A DNA stretch of 64,000 nt, from the NCBI GenBank assembly GCA_039707655.1, contig CM077673.1, positions 630,001-694,000 on the forward strand, read 5' to 3'. Source of the stretch: Elymus sibiricus (taxonomy: Eukaryota > Streptophyta > Magnoliopsida > Poales > Poaceae). Made by a program: the position numbers and the translations under genes. Positions 1 through 13,346 of the stretch are shown in pieces (positions within the stretch are counted from its first letter, which is position 1; the number at the start of each line of letters is the position of its first letter). The notes below the pieces were generated by a model that was given only the letters and a program-made list of their open reading frames with translations, ran no database searches and was not told the origin of the DNA.

Positions 1-303
1 ACGTTTGCCCCTACTAGGGGGGCTAATGTCTATAATCAACATAATCTCTTGAATTTCCTTCAAAAGGAAGGGCCAATGGGTTCAGAAACTTGTCCGAAAA
101 CAGCGGCGAATGATGTTCTTTGACTTTCAGGCCCAAAAAGTCCTGCTTAAGGCTGAATTTGAGTATACTCCAGGCATCCTGGCGCAAGCGGGGAGTATGT
201 TCTGGATTCACATGCTCGCCGCGAGTATTTTGAGTACTTCTCGGTCCGAAACGGACACCGAATGACAAAGTTATGTCCGTTTTAGTGAACACCGGTCCAT
301 TTT
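1..303 (+). repeat. Partial A-class monomer at left edge
   Basis: The window opens inside an A-class monomer. It has CCCCTACTAGGGG, the AAGGAAGGGCCAATGG segment, GGGTTCAGAAAC and the ATTCACATGCTCGCC tail. The left array boundary is therefore outside the window. It closely matches 1723-2003 and 3990-4270. Confidence 0.9.
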
Positions 304-2003
304 ATTGCAGTCCTTGAAAGAACTTCATTTTCCCGTGACGCTTTTTGCCTCACCGTTCCGAAATTTTGTGTCCTCGATAGTGGAGATATTTTTTCCACAT
401 ATATATTGACCGATGCCAGGAATGCCCTTTCGTTCTTGGCTATGACACACATAAGTTACAGCATGTCACACGGCAAAAACGAGGAGAATAAGGCATATAG
501 CCGCTGGATTTTCTTGAATTTACGGCCAAATGGGATTGCACGGATCATAGAGCATCTGCAGAAAGCTATGTTTGGCCGTACCAGGGGGACTAATGTCTAT
601 AATCAATGTAATCTCTCGAATTTCCTACAAAACGAATTGCCAATGGGTTGAGAAACTTGTCCGAAAAACAGCGGCGAATGATGTTCTTTGACTTTCAGGC
701 CCAAAAAGTCCTGCTTAAGGCCAAATTTGAGGGTACTCCGGGCATCCTGGTGCAAGCGGGGGTATTTTCTGGATTCGCACGCTTGGCGCGAGCATTTTAA
801 GAACCTGTGCGTCCGAAATGGACACCGAATGACAAAGTTATGACCGTTTTAGTGAACACCGGTCCATTTTATGGCAGTCCTTGAAAGAACTTCATTTTCC
901 CGTGACACTTTTTGCCTCATCGCCCCGAAATTTTGTGTCCTCGATAGTGGAGATATTGTTTACACATATATATTGACCGATGCCAGGAATGCCCTTTCGT
1001 TCTTTGCTGTCACACACATAAGTTACAGCATGTCACACGGCAAAAACAAGGAGAATAAATCATATAGCCGCTTGATTTTCTTGAATTTACGGCCAAATGG
1101 GAGTGCCCGGATCATAGAGCATCTGCAGAAAGCTACGTTTGTCCCTACCAGGGGGGCTAATGTCTATAATCAACGTAATCTCTCGAATTTCCATCAAAAG
1201 GAAGTGCCAATGGGTTGAGAAACTTTTCCGAAAAACAGCGGCGAATGATGTTCTTTGACTTTCACGCCCAAAAAGTCATGCTTAAGGTCAAATTTGAGGG
1301 TACTCCGGGCATTATGGTGCAAGCGGGGGTATTTTCTGGATTCGCACGCTTGCCGCGAGCATTTTAAGTACTCGTGGGTCCGAAACGGACACAGAATGAC
1401 AAAGTTATGACCGTGTTAGTGAACACCGGTCCATTTTATGGCAGTCCTTGAAAGAACTTCATTTTCCCGTGACGCTTTTTGCCTCACCGCCCCGAAATTT
1501 TGTGTCCTCGATAGTGGATATATTGTTCCCACATATATATTGACCGATGCCAGGAATGCCCTTTCGTTCTTGGCTGTCACACACATAAGTTACAGCATGT
1601 CACACGGCGAAAACAAGGAGAATAAGGCATATAGCCGCTGAATTTTCTTGAATTTACGGCCAAATGGGATTGCCCGGATCATAGAGCATCTGTAGAAAGC
1701 TACGTTTGCCCCTACCAGGGGGCTAATGTCTATAATCAACGTAATCTCTTGAATTTCCTTCAAAAGGAAGGGCCAATGGGTTCAGAAACTTGTCCGAAAA
1801 TAGAGGCGAATGATGTTCTTTGACTTTCAGGCCCAAAAAGTCCTGCTTAAGGCTGAATTTGAGGGTACTCCAGGCATCCTGGAGCAAGCGGGGAGTATGT
1901 TCTGGATTCACATGCTCGCCGCGAGTATTTTGAGTACTTCTCGGTCCGAAACGGACACCGAATGACAAAGTTATGTCCGTTTTAGTGAACACCGGTCCAT
2001 TTT
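304..2003 (+). repeat. Region I unit 1: three-monomer unit (~1700 bp)
   Basis: Monomers start at 304 (B; its start reads ATTGCAG instead of ATGGCAG), 871 (B variant with GCATTATGGTGCAAG) and 1438. The third monomer looks like a fusion. Its first half resembles the monomer at 3138 (GTGGATATATTGTTCCC), and its second half matches the A tail of 3705 (CTGGAGCAAGCGGGGAG). The unit therefore looks like the four-monomer unit that follows, minus one monomer's worth of sequence. Confidence 0.8.
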
Positions 2004-4270
2004 ATGGCAGTCCTTGAAAGAACTTCATTTTCCCGTGACGCTTTTTGCCTCACCGCCCCGAAATTTTGTGTCCTCGATAGTGGAGATATTTTTTCCACAT
2101 ATATATTGACCGATGCCAGGAATGGCCTTTCGTTCTTGGCTATGACACACAAAAGTTACAGCATGTCACACGGCAAAAACGAGGAGAATAAGGCATATAG
2201 CCGCTGGATTTTCTTGAATTTACGGCCAAATGGGATTGCGCGGATCATAGAGCATCTGCAGAAAGCTCTGTTTGGCCCTACCAGGGGGACTAATGTCTAT
2301 AATCAATGTAATCTCTCGAATTTCCTACAAAACGAATTGCCAATGGGTTGAGAAACTTGTCCGAAAAACAGCGGCGAATGATGTTCTTTGACTTTCAGGC
2401 CCAAAAAGTCCTGCTTAAGGCCAAATTTGAGTATACTCCAGGCATCCTGGTGCAAGCGGGGGCATTTGCTGGATTCGCATGCTTGCCGCGAGCATTTTAA
2501 GTACCTGTGCGTCTGAAATGGACACCGAATGACAAAGATATGACCGTTTTAGTGAACACCGGTCCATTTTATGGCAGTCCTAGAAAGAACTTCATTTTCC
2601 CGTGACGCTTTTTGCCTCATCGCCCCGAAATTCTGTGTCCTCGATAGTGGAGATATTGTTTACACATATATATTGACCGATGCCAGGAATGCCCTTTCGT
2701 TCTTTGCTGTCACACACATAAGTTACAGCATGTCACATGGCAAAAACAAGGAGAATAAATCATATAACCGCTGGATTTTCTTGAATTTACGGCCAAATGG
2801 GATTGCCCGGATCATAGAGCATCTGCAGAAAGCTACGTTTGTCCCTACCAGGGGGACTAATGTCTATAATCAACGTAATCTCTCGAATTTCCTTCAAAAG
2901 GAAGTGCCAATGGGTTGAGAAACTTTTCCGAAAAACAGCGGCGAATGATGTTCTTTGACTTTCACGCCCAAAAAGTCATGCTTAAGGTCAAATTTGAGGG
3001 TACTCCGGGCATTATGGTGCAAGCGGGGGTATTTTCTGGATTCGCACGCTTGCCGCGAGCATTTTAAGTACTCGTGGGTCCGAAACGGACATCGAATGAC
3101 AAAGTTATGACCGTTTTAGTAAACACCGGTCCATTTTATGGCAGTCCTTGAAAGAACTTCATTTTCCCGTGACGCTTTTTGCCTCACCGCCCCGAAATTT
3201 TGTGTCCTCGATAGTGGATATATTGTTCCCACATATATATTGACCGATGCCAGGAATGCCCATTCGTTCTTGGCTGTCACACACATAAGTTACAGCATGT
3301 CACACGGCGAAAAGAAGGAGAATAAGGCATATAGCCGCTGGATTTTCTTGAATTTACGGCCAAATTTGATTGCCCGGATCATAGAGCATCAGCAGAAAGC
3401 TATGTTTGGCCCTACCAGGGGGACTAATGTCTATAATCAACATAATCTCTCGAATTTCCTTCAAAAGGAATTGCCAATGGGTTGAGAAACTTGTCCGAAA
3501 ACAGCGACGACTGATGTTCTTTGACTTTCAGGCACAACAAGTCCTGCTTAAGGCCTAATTTGAGGGTACTCCATGAAACCTAGCGCAAGCGGGGAGTATT
3601 TTCTGGATTCGCACGCTCGCCGTGAGCATTTTGAGTACTTGTGGGTCCGAAACGGACACCGAATGACAAAGTTATGACCGTTTTAGTGAACACCGGTCCA
3701 TTTTATGGCAGTCCTTGAAAGAACTTCATTTTCCCGTGACGCTTTTTGCCTCGCTACCCCAAAATTTTGTGTCCTCGATAGTGAAGATATTGTTTCCACA
3801 TATATATTGACTGATGCCAGGAATGCCCTTTCGTTCTTGGCTCTCACACACATAAGTTACAGCATGTCACACGGCGAAAACAAGGAGAATAAGGCATATA
3901 GCCGCTGGATTTTCTTGAATTTACGGCCAAATGGGATTGCCCGGATCATAGAGCATCTGTAGAAAGCTACGTTTGCCCCTACCAGGGGGCTAATGTCTAT
4001 AATCAACGTAATCTCTTGAATTTCCTTCAAAAGGAAGGGCCAATGGGTTCAGAAACTTGTCCGAAAACAGCGGCGAATGATGTTCTTTGACTTTCAGGCC
4101 CAAAAAGTCCTGCTTAAGGCTGAATTTGAGGGTACTCCAGGCATCCTGGAGCAAGCGGGGAGTATGTTCTGGATTCACATGCTCGCCGCGAGTATTTTGA
4201 GTACTTCTCGGTCCGAAACGGACACCAAATGACAAAGTTATGTCCGTTTTAGTGAACACCGGTCCATTTT
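2004..4270 (+). repeat. Region I unit 2: four-monomer unit (2267 bp)
   Basis: Monomers start at 2004 (B), 2571 (B variant), 3138 (C-like, with the odd segment CATGAAACCTAGCGC) and 3705 (A). The next unit repeats the same order with a constant 2267-bp offset (2004/4271, 2571/4838, 3138/5405, 3705/5972) and few differences by eye. The A tail with CTGGAGCAAGC and GTATGTTCTGG is typical of this region. Confidence 0.85.
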
Positions 4271-6539
4271 ATGGCAGTCCTTGAAAGAACTTCATTTTCC
4301 CGTGACGCTTTTTGCCTCACCGCCCCGAAATTTTGTGTCCTCGATAGTGGAGATATTTTTTCCACATATATATTGACCGATGCCAGGAATGGCCTTTCGT
4401 TCTTGGCTATGACACACATAAGTTACAGCATGTCACACGGCAAAAACGAGGAGAATAAGGCATATAGCCGCTGGATTTTCTTGAATTTACGGCCAAATGG
4501 GATTGCGCGGATCATAGAACATCTGCAGAAAGCTCTGTTTGGCCCTACCAGGGGGACTAATGTCTATAATCAATGTAATCTCTCGAATTTCCTACAAAAC
4601 GAATTGCCAATGGGTTGAGAAACTTGTCCGAAAAACAGCGGCGAATGATGTTCTTTGACTTTCAGGCCCAAAAAGTCCTGCTTAAGGCCAAATTTGAGGG
4701 TACTCCGGGCATCCTGGTGCAAGCGGGGGCATTTGCTGGATTCGCATGCTTGCCGCGAGCATTTTAAGTACCTGTGCGTCTGAAATGGACACCGAATGAC
4801 AAAGATATGACCGTTTTAGTGAACACCGGTCCATTTTATGGCAGTCCTAGAAAGAACTTCATTTTCCCGTGACGCTTTTTGCCTCATCGCCCCGAAATTT
4901 TGTGTCCTCGATAGTGGAGATATTGTTTACACATATATATTGACCGATGCCAGGAATGCCCTTTCGTTCTTTGCTGTCACACACATAAGTTACAGCATGT
5001 CACATGGCAAAAACAAGGAGAATAAATCATATAACCGCTGGATTTTCTTGAATTTACGGCCAAATGGGATTGCCCGGATCATAGAGCATCTGCAGAAAGC
5101 TACGTTTGTCCCTACCAGGGGGACTAATGTCTATAATCAACGTAATCTCTCGAATTTCCTTCAAAAGGAAGTGCCAATGGGTGGAGAAACTTTTCCGAAA
5201 AACAGCGGCGAATGATGTTCTTTGACTTTCACGCCCAAAAAGTCATGCTTAAGGCCAAATTTGAGGGTACTCCGGGCATTATGGTGCAAGCGGGGGTATT
5301 TTCTGGATTCGCACGATAGCCGCGAGCATTTTAAGTACTCGTGGGTCCGAAACGGACACCGAATGACAAAGTTATGACCGTTTTAGTGAACACCGGTCCA
5401 TTTTATGGCAGTCCTTGAAAGAACTTCATTTTCCCATGATGCTTTTTGCCTCACCACCCCGAAATTTTGTGTCCTCGATAGTGGATATATTGTTCCCACA
5501 TATATATTGACCGATGCCAGGAATGCCCTTTCGTTCTTGGCTGTCACACACATAAGTTACAGCATGTCACACGGCGAAAACAAGGAGAATAAGGCATATA
5601 GCCGCTGGATTTTCTTGAATTTACGGCCAAATTTGATTGCGCGGATCATAGAGCATCTGTAGAAAGCTAAGTTTGGCCCTACCAGGGGGACTAATGTCTA
5701 TAATCAACGTAATCTCTAGAATTTCCTTCAAAATGAATTGCCAATGGGTTGAGAAACTTGTCCGAAAAACAGCGGCGAATGATGTTCTTTGACTTTCAGG
5801 CCTAAAAGTCCTGCTTAAGGCCTAATTTGAGGGTACTCCATGCAACCTAGCGCAAGCGGGGAGTATTTTCTAGATTCGCACGCTCGCCGTGAGCATTTTG
5901 AGTACTTGTGGGTCCGAAACGGACACAGAATGACAAAGTTATGACCGTTTTAGTGAACACCGGTCCATTTTATGGCAGTCCTTGAAAGAACTTCATTTTC
6001 CCGTGACGCTTTTTGCCTCGCTACCCCAAAATTTTGTGTCCTCGATAGTGAAGATATTGTTTCCACATATATATTGACTGATGCCAGGAATGCCCTTTCG
6101 TTCTTGGCTGTCACACACATAAGTTACAGCATGTCACACGGCGAAAACAAGGAGAATAAGGCATATAGCCGCTGGATTTTCTTGAATTTACGGCCAAATG
6201 TGATTGCCCGGATCATAGAGCATCTGCAGAAAGCTATGTTTGGCCCTACCAGGGGGACTAATGTCTATAATCAATGTAATCTCTTGCATTTCCTTCAAAA
6301 GGAATTGCCAATGGGTTGAGAAACCTGTCCGAAAAACAGCGGCGAATGATGTTCTTTGACTTTCAGGCCCAAAAAGTCCTGCTTAAGGCCAAATTTGAGG
6401 GTACTCCGGGCATCCTAGCGCAAGCGGGGAGTATTTTCTGGATTCGCACGCTCGCTGTGAGCATTTTGAGTACTTGTGGGTCCGAAACGGACACCGAATG
6501 ACAAAGTTATGACCGTTTTAGTGAACACCGGTCCATTTT
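4271..6539 (+). repeat. Region I unit 3: four-monomer unit (~2269 bp), last monomer switched to C tail
   Basis: Monomers start at 4271, 4838, 5405 and 5972. The first three pair with 2004, 2571 and 3138 of the preceding unit. The fourth begins like 3705 (CTCGCTACCCCAAAAT) but continues with a C-class middle and tail (GGTTGAGAAACC, CTAGCGCAAGC) instead of the A tail. It is therefore a hybrid at the junction with region II. Confidence 0.8.
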
Positions 6540-8808
6540 ATGGCAGTCCTTGAAATAACTTCATTTTCCCGTGACGCTTTTTGCCTCACCGCCCCGAAAT
6601 TTTGTGTCCTCGATAGTGGAGATATTGTTTCCACATATATATTGACCGATGCCAGGAATGCCCTTTCGTTCTTGGCTGTCACACACATAAGTTACAGCAT
6701 GTCACACGGCGAAAACAAGGAGAATAAGGCATATAGCCGCTGGATTTTCTTGAATTTACGGCCAAATGGGATTGCCCGGATCATAGAGCATCTTTAGAAA
6801 GGTACGTTTGCCCCTACCAGGGGGGCTAATGTCTATAATCAACATAATATCTTGAATTTCCTTCAAAAGGAAGGGCCAATGGGTTCAGAAACTTGTCCAA
6901 AAACAGCGGTGAATGATGCTCTTTGACTTTCAGGCCCAAAAAGTCCTGCTTAAGGCTGAATTTGAGGGTACTTCGGGCATCCTGGCGCAAGCGGGGAGTA
7001 TTTTCTGGATTCACACGCTCGCCGCGAGTATTTTGAGTACCTGTCGGTCCGAAACGGACAACGAATGACAAAGTTATGATCGTTTTAGTGAACACCGGTC
7101 CATTTTATGGCAGTCCTTGAAAGAACTTCATTTTCCCGTGATGCTTTTTACCTCACCGCCCCGAAATTTTGTGTCCTCGATAGTGGAGATATTGTTTACA
7201 CATATATATTGACCGATGCCAGGAATGCCCTTTCGTTCTTGGCTGTCACACACATAAGTTACAGCATGTCACACGGCGAAAACAAGGAGAATAAGGCATA
7301 TAGCCGCTGGATTTTCTTGAATTTACGGCCAAATGGGATTGCCCGGATCATATAGTATCTGTAGAAAACTACATTTGCCCCTACTAGGGGGGCTAATGTC
7401 TATAATCAATGTAATCTCTTGAATTTCCTTCAAAAGGAAGGGCCAATGGGTTCAGAAACTTGTCCGAAAACAGCGGCGAATGATGTTCTTTGACTTTCAG
7501 GCCCAAAAAGTCCTGCTTAAGGATGAATTTGAGGGTACTCCGGGCATCCTGGCGCAAGCGGGGAGTATTTTCTGTATTCCCATGCTCGCCGTGAGTATTT
7601 TGAGTAATTCTCGGTCCGAAAGGACACCGAATGACAAAGTTATGACCGTTTTAGTGAACACCGGTCCATTTTATGGCAGTCCTTGAAAGAACTTCATTTT
7701 CCCGTGACGCTTTTTGCCTCACCGCCCCGAAATTTTGTGTCCTCGATAGTGGAGATATTTTTTCCACATATATATTGACCGATGCCAGGAATGCCCTTTC
7801 GTTCTTGGCTGTGACACACATAAGTTACAGCATGTCACACGGCGAAAACGAGGAGAATAAGGCATATAGCCGCTGGATTTTCTTGAATTTACGGCCAAAT
7901 GGGATTGCACGGATCATAGAGCATCTGCATAAAGCTATGTTTGGCCCTACCAGGGGGACTAATGTCTATAATCAATGTAATCTCACGAATTTCCTTCAAA
8001 AGGAAGTGCCAATGGGTTGAGAAACTTGTAGGAAAAACAGCGGCGAATGATGTTCTTTCACTTTCAGGCCCAAAAAGTCCTGCTTAAGGCCAAATTTGAG
8101 GGTACTCCGGGCATCCTAGCTTAAGCGGGGAGTATTTTCTGGATTCGCATCCTCACTGTGAGCATTTTAAGTACTTGTGGGTCCGAAACGGACAACGAAT
8201 GACAAAGTTATGAACGTTTTAGTGAACACTGGTCCATTTTATGGCAGTCCTTGAAAGAACTTCATTTTCCCGTGACGCTTTTTGCCTCACCGCCCCGAAA
8301 ATTTGTGTCCTCGATAGTGGAGATATTGTTCCCACATATATATTGACCGATGCCAGGAATGCCCTTTCGTTCTTGGCTGTCACACTCATAAGTTACAACA
8401 TGTCACACGGCGAAAACAAGGACAATAAGGCATATAGCCGCTGGATTTTCATGAATTTACGGCCAAATGGGATTGCCCGGATCATAGAGCATCAGCAGAA
8501 AGCTATGTTTGGCCCTACTAGGGGGATTAATGTCTATAATCAACGTAATTTCTCGAATTTCCTTCAAAAGGAATTGCCAATGGGTTGAGAAACTTGTCCG
8601 AAAAACAGTCGCGAATGATGTTCTTTCACTTTCAGGCACAAAAAGTCCTGCTTAAGGCCAAATTTGAGGGTACTCCGGCCATCCCAGCGCAAGCGGGGAG
8701 CATTTTCTGGATTCGCATGCTCGCTGTGAGCATTTTGAGTACTTGTGGGTCCGAAACGGACACCGAATGACAAAGTTATGACCGTTTTAGTGAACACCGG
8801 TCCATTTT
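6540..8808 (+). repeat. Region II tetramer copy 1 (2269 bp)
   Basis: Monomers start at 6540 (A), 7107 (A variant with TCTGTATTCCCATGC and GAGTAATTCTCGG), 7673 (B-like first half; tail CTAGCTTAAGC) and 8241 (C-like; CATCCCAGCGC, ACAACATGTCACACGG). The following two units repeat the order with an exact 2269-bp offset, which makes this a recent tandem amplification of a four-monomer unit. The first monomer has TTGAAATAAC where its copies have TTGAAAGAAC. Confidence 0.93.
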
Positions 8809-11077
8809 ATGGCAGTCCTTGAAAGAACTTCATTTTCCCGTGACGCTTTTTGCCTCACCGCCCCGAAATTTTGTGTCCTCGATAGTGGAGATTTTGTTTC
8901 CACATATATATTGACCGATGCCAGGAATGCCCTTTCGTTCTTGGCTGTCACACACATAAGTTACAGCATGTCACACGGCGAAAACAAGGAGAATAAGGCA
9001 TATAGCCGCTGGATTTTCTTGAATTTACGGCCAAATGGGATTGCCCGGATCATAGAGCATCTTTAGAAAGGTACGTTTGCCCCTACCAGGGGGGCTAATG
9101 TCTATAATCAACATAATATCTTGAATTTCCTTCAAAAGGAAGGGCCAATGGGTTCAGAAACTTGTCCAAAAACAGCGGTGAATGATGCTCTTTGACTTTC
9201 AGGCCCAAAAAGTCCTGCTTAAGGCTGAATTTGAGGGTACTTCGGGCATCCTGGCGCAAGCGGGGAGTATTTTCTGGATTCACACGCTCGCCGCGAGTAT
9301 TTTGAGTACCTGTCGGTCCGAAACGGACAACGAATGACAAAGTTATGATCGTTTTAGTGAACACCGGTCCATTTTATGGCAGTCCTTGAAAGAACTTCAT
9401 TTTCCCGTGATGCTTTTTACCTCACCGCCCCGAAATTTTGTGTCCTCGATAGTGGAGATATTGTTTACACATATATATTGACCGATGCCAGGAATGCCCT
9501 TTCGTTCTTGGCTGTCACACACATAAGTTACAGCATGTCACACGGCGAAAACAAGGAGAATAAGGCATATAGCCGCTGGATTTTCTTGAATTTACGGCCA
9601 AATGGGATTGCCCGGATCATATAGTATCTGTAGAAAACTACATTTGCCCCTACTAGGGGGGCTAATGTCTATAATCAATGTAATCTCTTGAATTTCCTTC
9701 AAAAGGAAGGGCCAATGGGTTCAGAAACTTGTCCGAAAACAGCGGCGAATGATGTTCTTTGACTTTCAGGCCCAAAAAGTCCTGCTTAAGGATGAATTTG
9801 AGGGTACTCCGGGCATCCTGGCGCAAGCGGGGAGTATTTTCTGTATTCCCATGCTCGCCGTGAGTATTTTGAGTAATTCTCGGTCCGAAAGGACACCGAA
9901 TGACAAAGTTATGACCGTTTTAGTGAACACCGGTCCATTTTATGGCAGTCCTTGAAAGAACTTCATTTTCCCGTGACGCTTTTTGCCTCACCGCCCCGAA
10001 ATTTTGTGTCCTCGATAGTGGAGATATTTTTTCCACATATATATTGACCGATGCCAGGAATGCCCTTTCGTTCTTGGCTGTGACACACATAAGTTACAGC
10101 ATGTCACACGGCGAAAACGAGGAGAATAAGGCATATAGCCGCTGGATTTTCTTGAATTTACGGCCAAATGGGATTGCACGGATCATAGAGCATCTGCATA
10201 AAGCTATGTTTGGCCCTACCAGGGGGACTAATGTCTATAATCAATGTAATCTCACGAATTTCCTTCAAAAGGAAGTGCCAATGGGTTGAGAAACTTGTAG
10301 GAAAAACAGCGGCGAATGATGTTCTTTCACTTTCAGGCCCAAAAAGTCCTGCTTAAGGCCAAATTTGAGGGTACTCCGGGCATCCTAGCTTAAGCGGGGA
10401 GTATTTTCTGGATTCGCATCCTCACTGTGAGCATTTTAAGTACTTGTGGGTCCGAAACGGACAACGAATGACAAAGTTATGAACGTTTTAGTGAACACTG
10501 GTCCATTTTATGGCAGTCCTTGAAAGAACTTCATTTTCCCGTGACGCTTTTTGCCTCACCGCCCCGAAAATTTGTGTCCTCGATAGTGGAGATATTGTTC
10601 CCACATATATATTGACCGATGCCAGGAATGCCCTTTCGTTCTTGGCTGTCACACTCATAAGTTACAACATGTCACACGGCGAAAACAAGGACAATAAGGC
10701 ATATAGCCGCTGGATTTTCATGAATTTACGGCCAAATGGGATTGCCCGGATCATAGAGCATCAGCAGAAAGCTATGTTTGGCCCTACTAGGGGGATTAAT
10801 GTCTATAATCAACGTAATTTCTCGAATTTCCTTCAAAAGGAATTGCCAATGGGTTGAGAAACTTGTCCGAAAAACAGTCGCGAATGATGTTCTTTCACTT
10901 TCAGGCACAAAAAGTCCTGCTTAAGGCCAAATTTGAGGGTACTCCAGCCATCCCAGCGCAAGCGGGGAGCATTTTCTGGATTCGCATGCTCGCTGTGAGC
11001 ATTTTGAGTACTTGTGGGTCCGAAACGGACACCGAATGACAAAGTTATGACCGTTTTAGTGAACACCGGTCCATTTT
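8809..11077 (+). repeat. Region II tetramer copy 2 (2269 bp)
   Basis: Monomers start at 8809, 9376, 9942 and 10510. By eye this copy is almost base-for-base the same as the neighbouring copies. It shares private variants such as the GGAGATTTTGTTTCC of its first monomer (shared with 11078, not with 6540) and the CTAGCTTAAGC of its third. The near-identity implies very recent duplication, or an assembly artefact. Confidence 0.93.
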
Positions 11078-13346
11078 ATGGCAGTCCTTGAAAGAACTTC
11101 ATTTTCCCGTGACGCTTTTTGCCTCACCGCCCCGAAATTTTGTGTCCTCGATAGTGGAGATTTTGTTTCCACATATATATTGACCGATGCCAGGAATGCC
11201 CTTTCGTTCTTGGCTGTCACACACATAAGTTACAGCATGTCACACGGCGAAAACAAGGAGAATAAGGCATATAGCCGCTGGATTTTCTTGAATTTACGGC
11301 CAAATGGGATTGCCCGGATCATAGAGCATCTTTAGAAAGGTACGTTTGCCCCTACCAGGGGGGCTAATGTCTATAATCAACATAATATCTTGAATTTCCT
11401 TCAAAAGGAAGGGCCAATGGGTTCAGAAACTTGTCCACAAACAGCGGTGAATGATGCTCTTTGACTTTCAGGCCCAAAAAGTCCTGCTTAAGGCTGAATT
11501 TGAGGGTACTTCGGGCATCCTGGCGCAAGCGGGGAGTATTTTCTGGATTCACACGCTCGCCGCGAGTATTTTGAGTACCTGTCGGTCCGAAACGGACAAC
11601 GAATGACAAAGTTATGATCGTTTTAGTGAACACCGGTCCATTTTATGGCAGTCCTTGAAAGAACTTCATTTTCCCGTGATGCTTTTTACCTCACCGCCCC
11701 GAAATTTTGTGTCCTCGATAGTGGAGATATTGTTTCCACATATATATTGACCGATGCCAGGAATGCCCTTTCGTTCTTGGCTGTCACACACATAAGTTAC
11801 AGCATGTCACACGGCGAAAACAAGGAGAATAAGGCATATAGCCGCTGGATTTTCTTGAATTTACGGCCAAATGGGATTGCCCGGATCATATAGTATCTGT
11901 AGAAAACTACATTTGCCCCTACCAGGGGGGCTAATGTCTATAATCAATGTAATCTCTTGAATTTCCTTCAAAAGGAAGGGCCAATGGGTTCAGAAACTTG
12001 TCCGAAAACAGCGGCGAATGATGTTCTTTGACTTTCAGGCCCAAAAAGTCCTGCTTAAGGATGAATTTGAGGGTACTCCGGGCATCCTGGCGCAAGCGGG
12101 GAGTATTTTCTGTATTCCCATGCTCGCCGTGAGTATTTTGAGTAATTCTCGGTCCGAAAGGACACCGAATGACAAAGTTATGACCGTTTTAGTGAACACC
12201 GGTCCATTTTATGGCAGTCCTTGAAAGAACTTCATTTTCCCGTGACGCTTTTTGCCTCACCGCCCCGAAATTTTGTGTCCTCGATAGTGGAGATATTTTT
12301 TCCACATATATATTGACCGATGCCAGGAATGCCCTTTCGTTCTTGGCTGTGACACACATAAGTTACAGCATGTCACACGGCGAAAACGAGGAGAATAAGG
12401 CATATAGCCGCTGGATTTTCTTGAATTTATGGCCAAATGGGATTGCACGGATCATAGAGCATCTGCAGAAAGCGATGTTTGGCCCTACCAGGGGGACTAA
12501 TGTCTATAATCAATGTAATCTCACGAATTTCCTTCAAAAGGAAGTGCCAATGGGTTGAGAAACTTGTAGGAAAAACATCGGCGAATGATGTTCTTTCACT
12601 TTCAGGCACAAAAAGTCCTGCTTAAGGCCAAATTTGAGGGTACTCCGGCCATCCCAGCGCAAGCGGGGAGTATTTTCTGGATTCGCATCCTCACTGTGAG
12701 CATTTTAAGTACTTGTGGGTCCGAAACGGACAACGAATGACAAAGTTATGAACGTTTTAGTGAACACTGGTCCATTTTATGGCAGTCCTTGAAAGAACTT
12801 CATTTTCCCGTGACGCTTTTTGCCTCACCGCCCCGAAAATTTGTGTCCTCGATAGTGGAGATATTGTTCCCACATATATATTGACCGATGCCAGGAATGC
12901 CCTTTCGTTCTTGGCTGTCACACTCATAAGTTACAACATGTCACACGGCGAAAACAAGGACAATAAGGCATATAGCCGCTGGATTTTCATGAATTTACGG
13001 CCAAATGGGATTGCCCGGATCATAGAGCATCAGCAGAAAGCTATGTTTGGCCCTACTAGGGGGATTAATGTCTATAATCAACGTAATTTCTCGAATTTCC
13101 TTCAAAAGGAATTGCCAATGGGTTGAGAAACTTGTCCGAAAAACAGTCGCGAATGATGTTCTTTCACTTTCAGGCACAAAAAGTCCTGCTTAAGGCCAAA
13201 TTTGAGGGTACTCCGGCCATCCCAGCGCAAGCGGGGAGCATTTTCTGGATTCGCATGCTCGCTGTGAGCATTTTGAGTACTTGTGGGTCCGAAACGGACA
13301 CCGAATGACAAAGTTATGACCGTTTTAGTGAACACCGGTCCATTTT
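11078..13346 (+). repeat. Region II tetramer copy 3 (2269 bp)
   Basis: Monomers start at 11078, 11645, 12211 and 12779. It matches copies 1 and 2 except for scattered changes. In the third monomer the tail from about 12550 to 12690 reads CCATCCCAGCGCAAGC, as in the fourth monomer of the tetramer, where copies 1 and 2 have CTAGCTTAAGC. That is a local gene-conversion-like patch. The same monomer has TTTATGGCCAAATGG in place of TTTACGGCC. Confidence 0.9.

Noticed and set aside
6540..13346. Near-identical tetramer copies as certain biology
   Set aside because: They are probably real, but identical HOR copies can also be an assembly artefact. I keep the feature and do not treat the copy number as proven.
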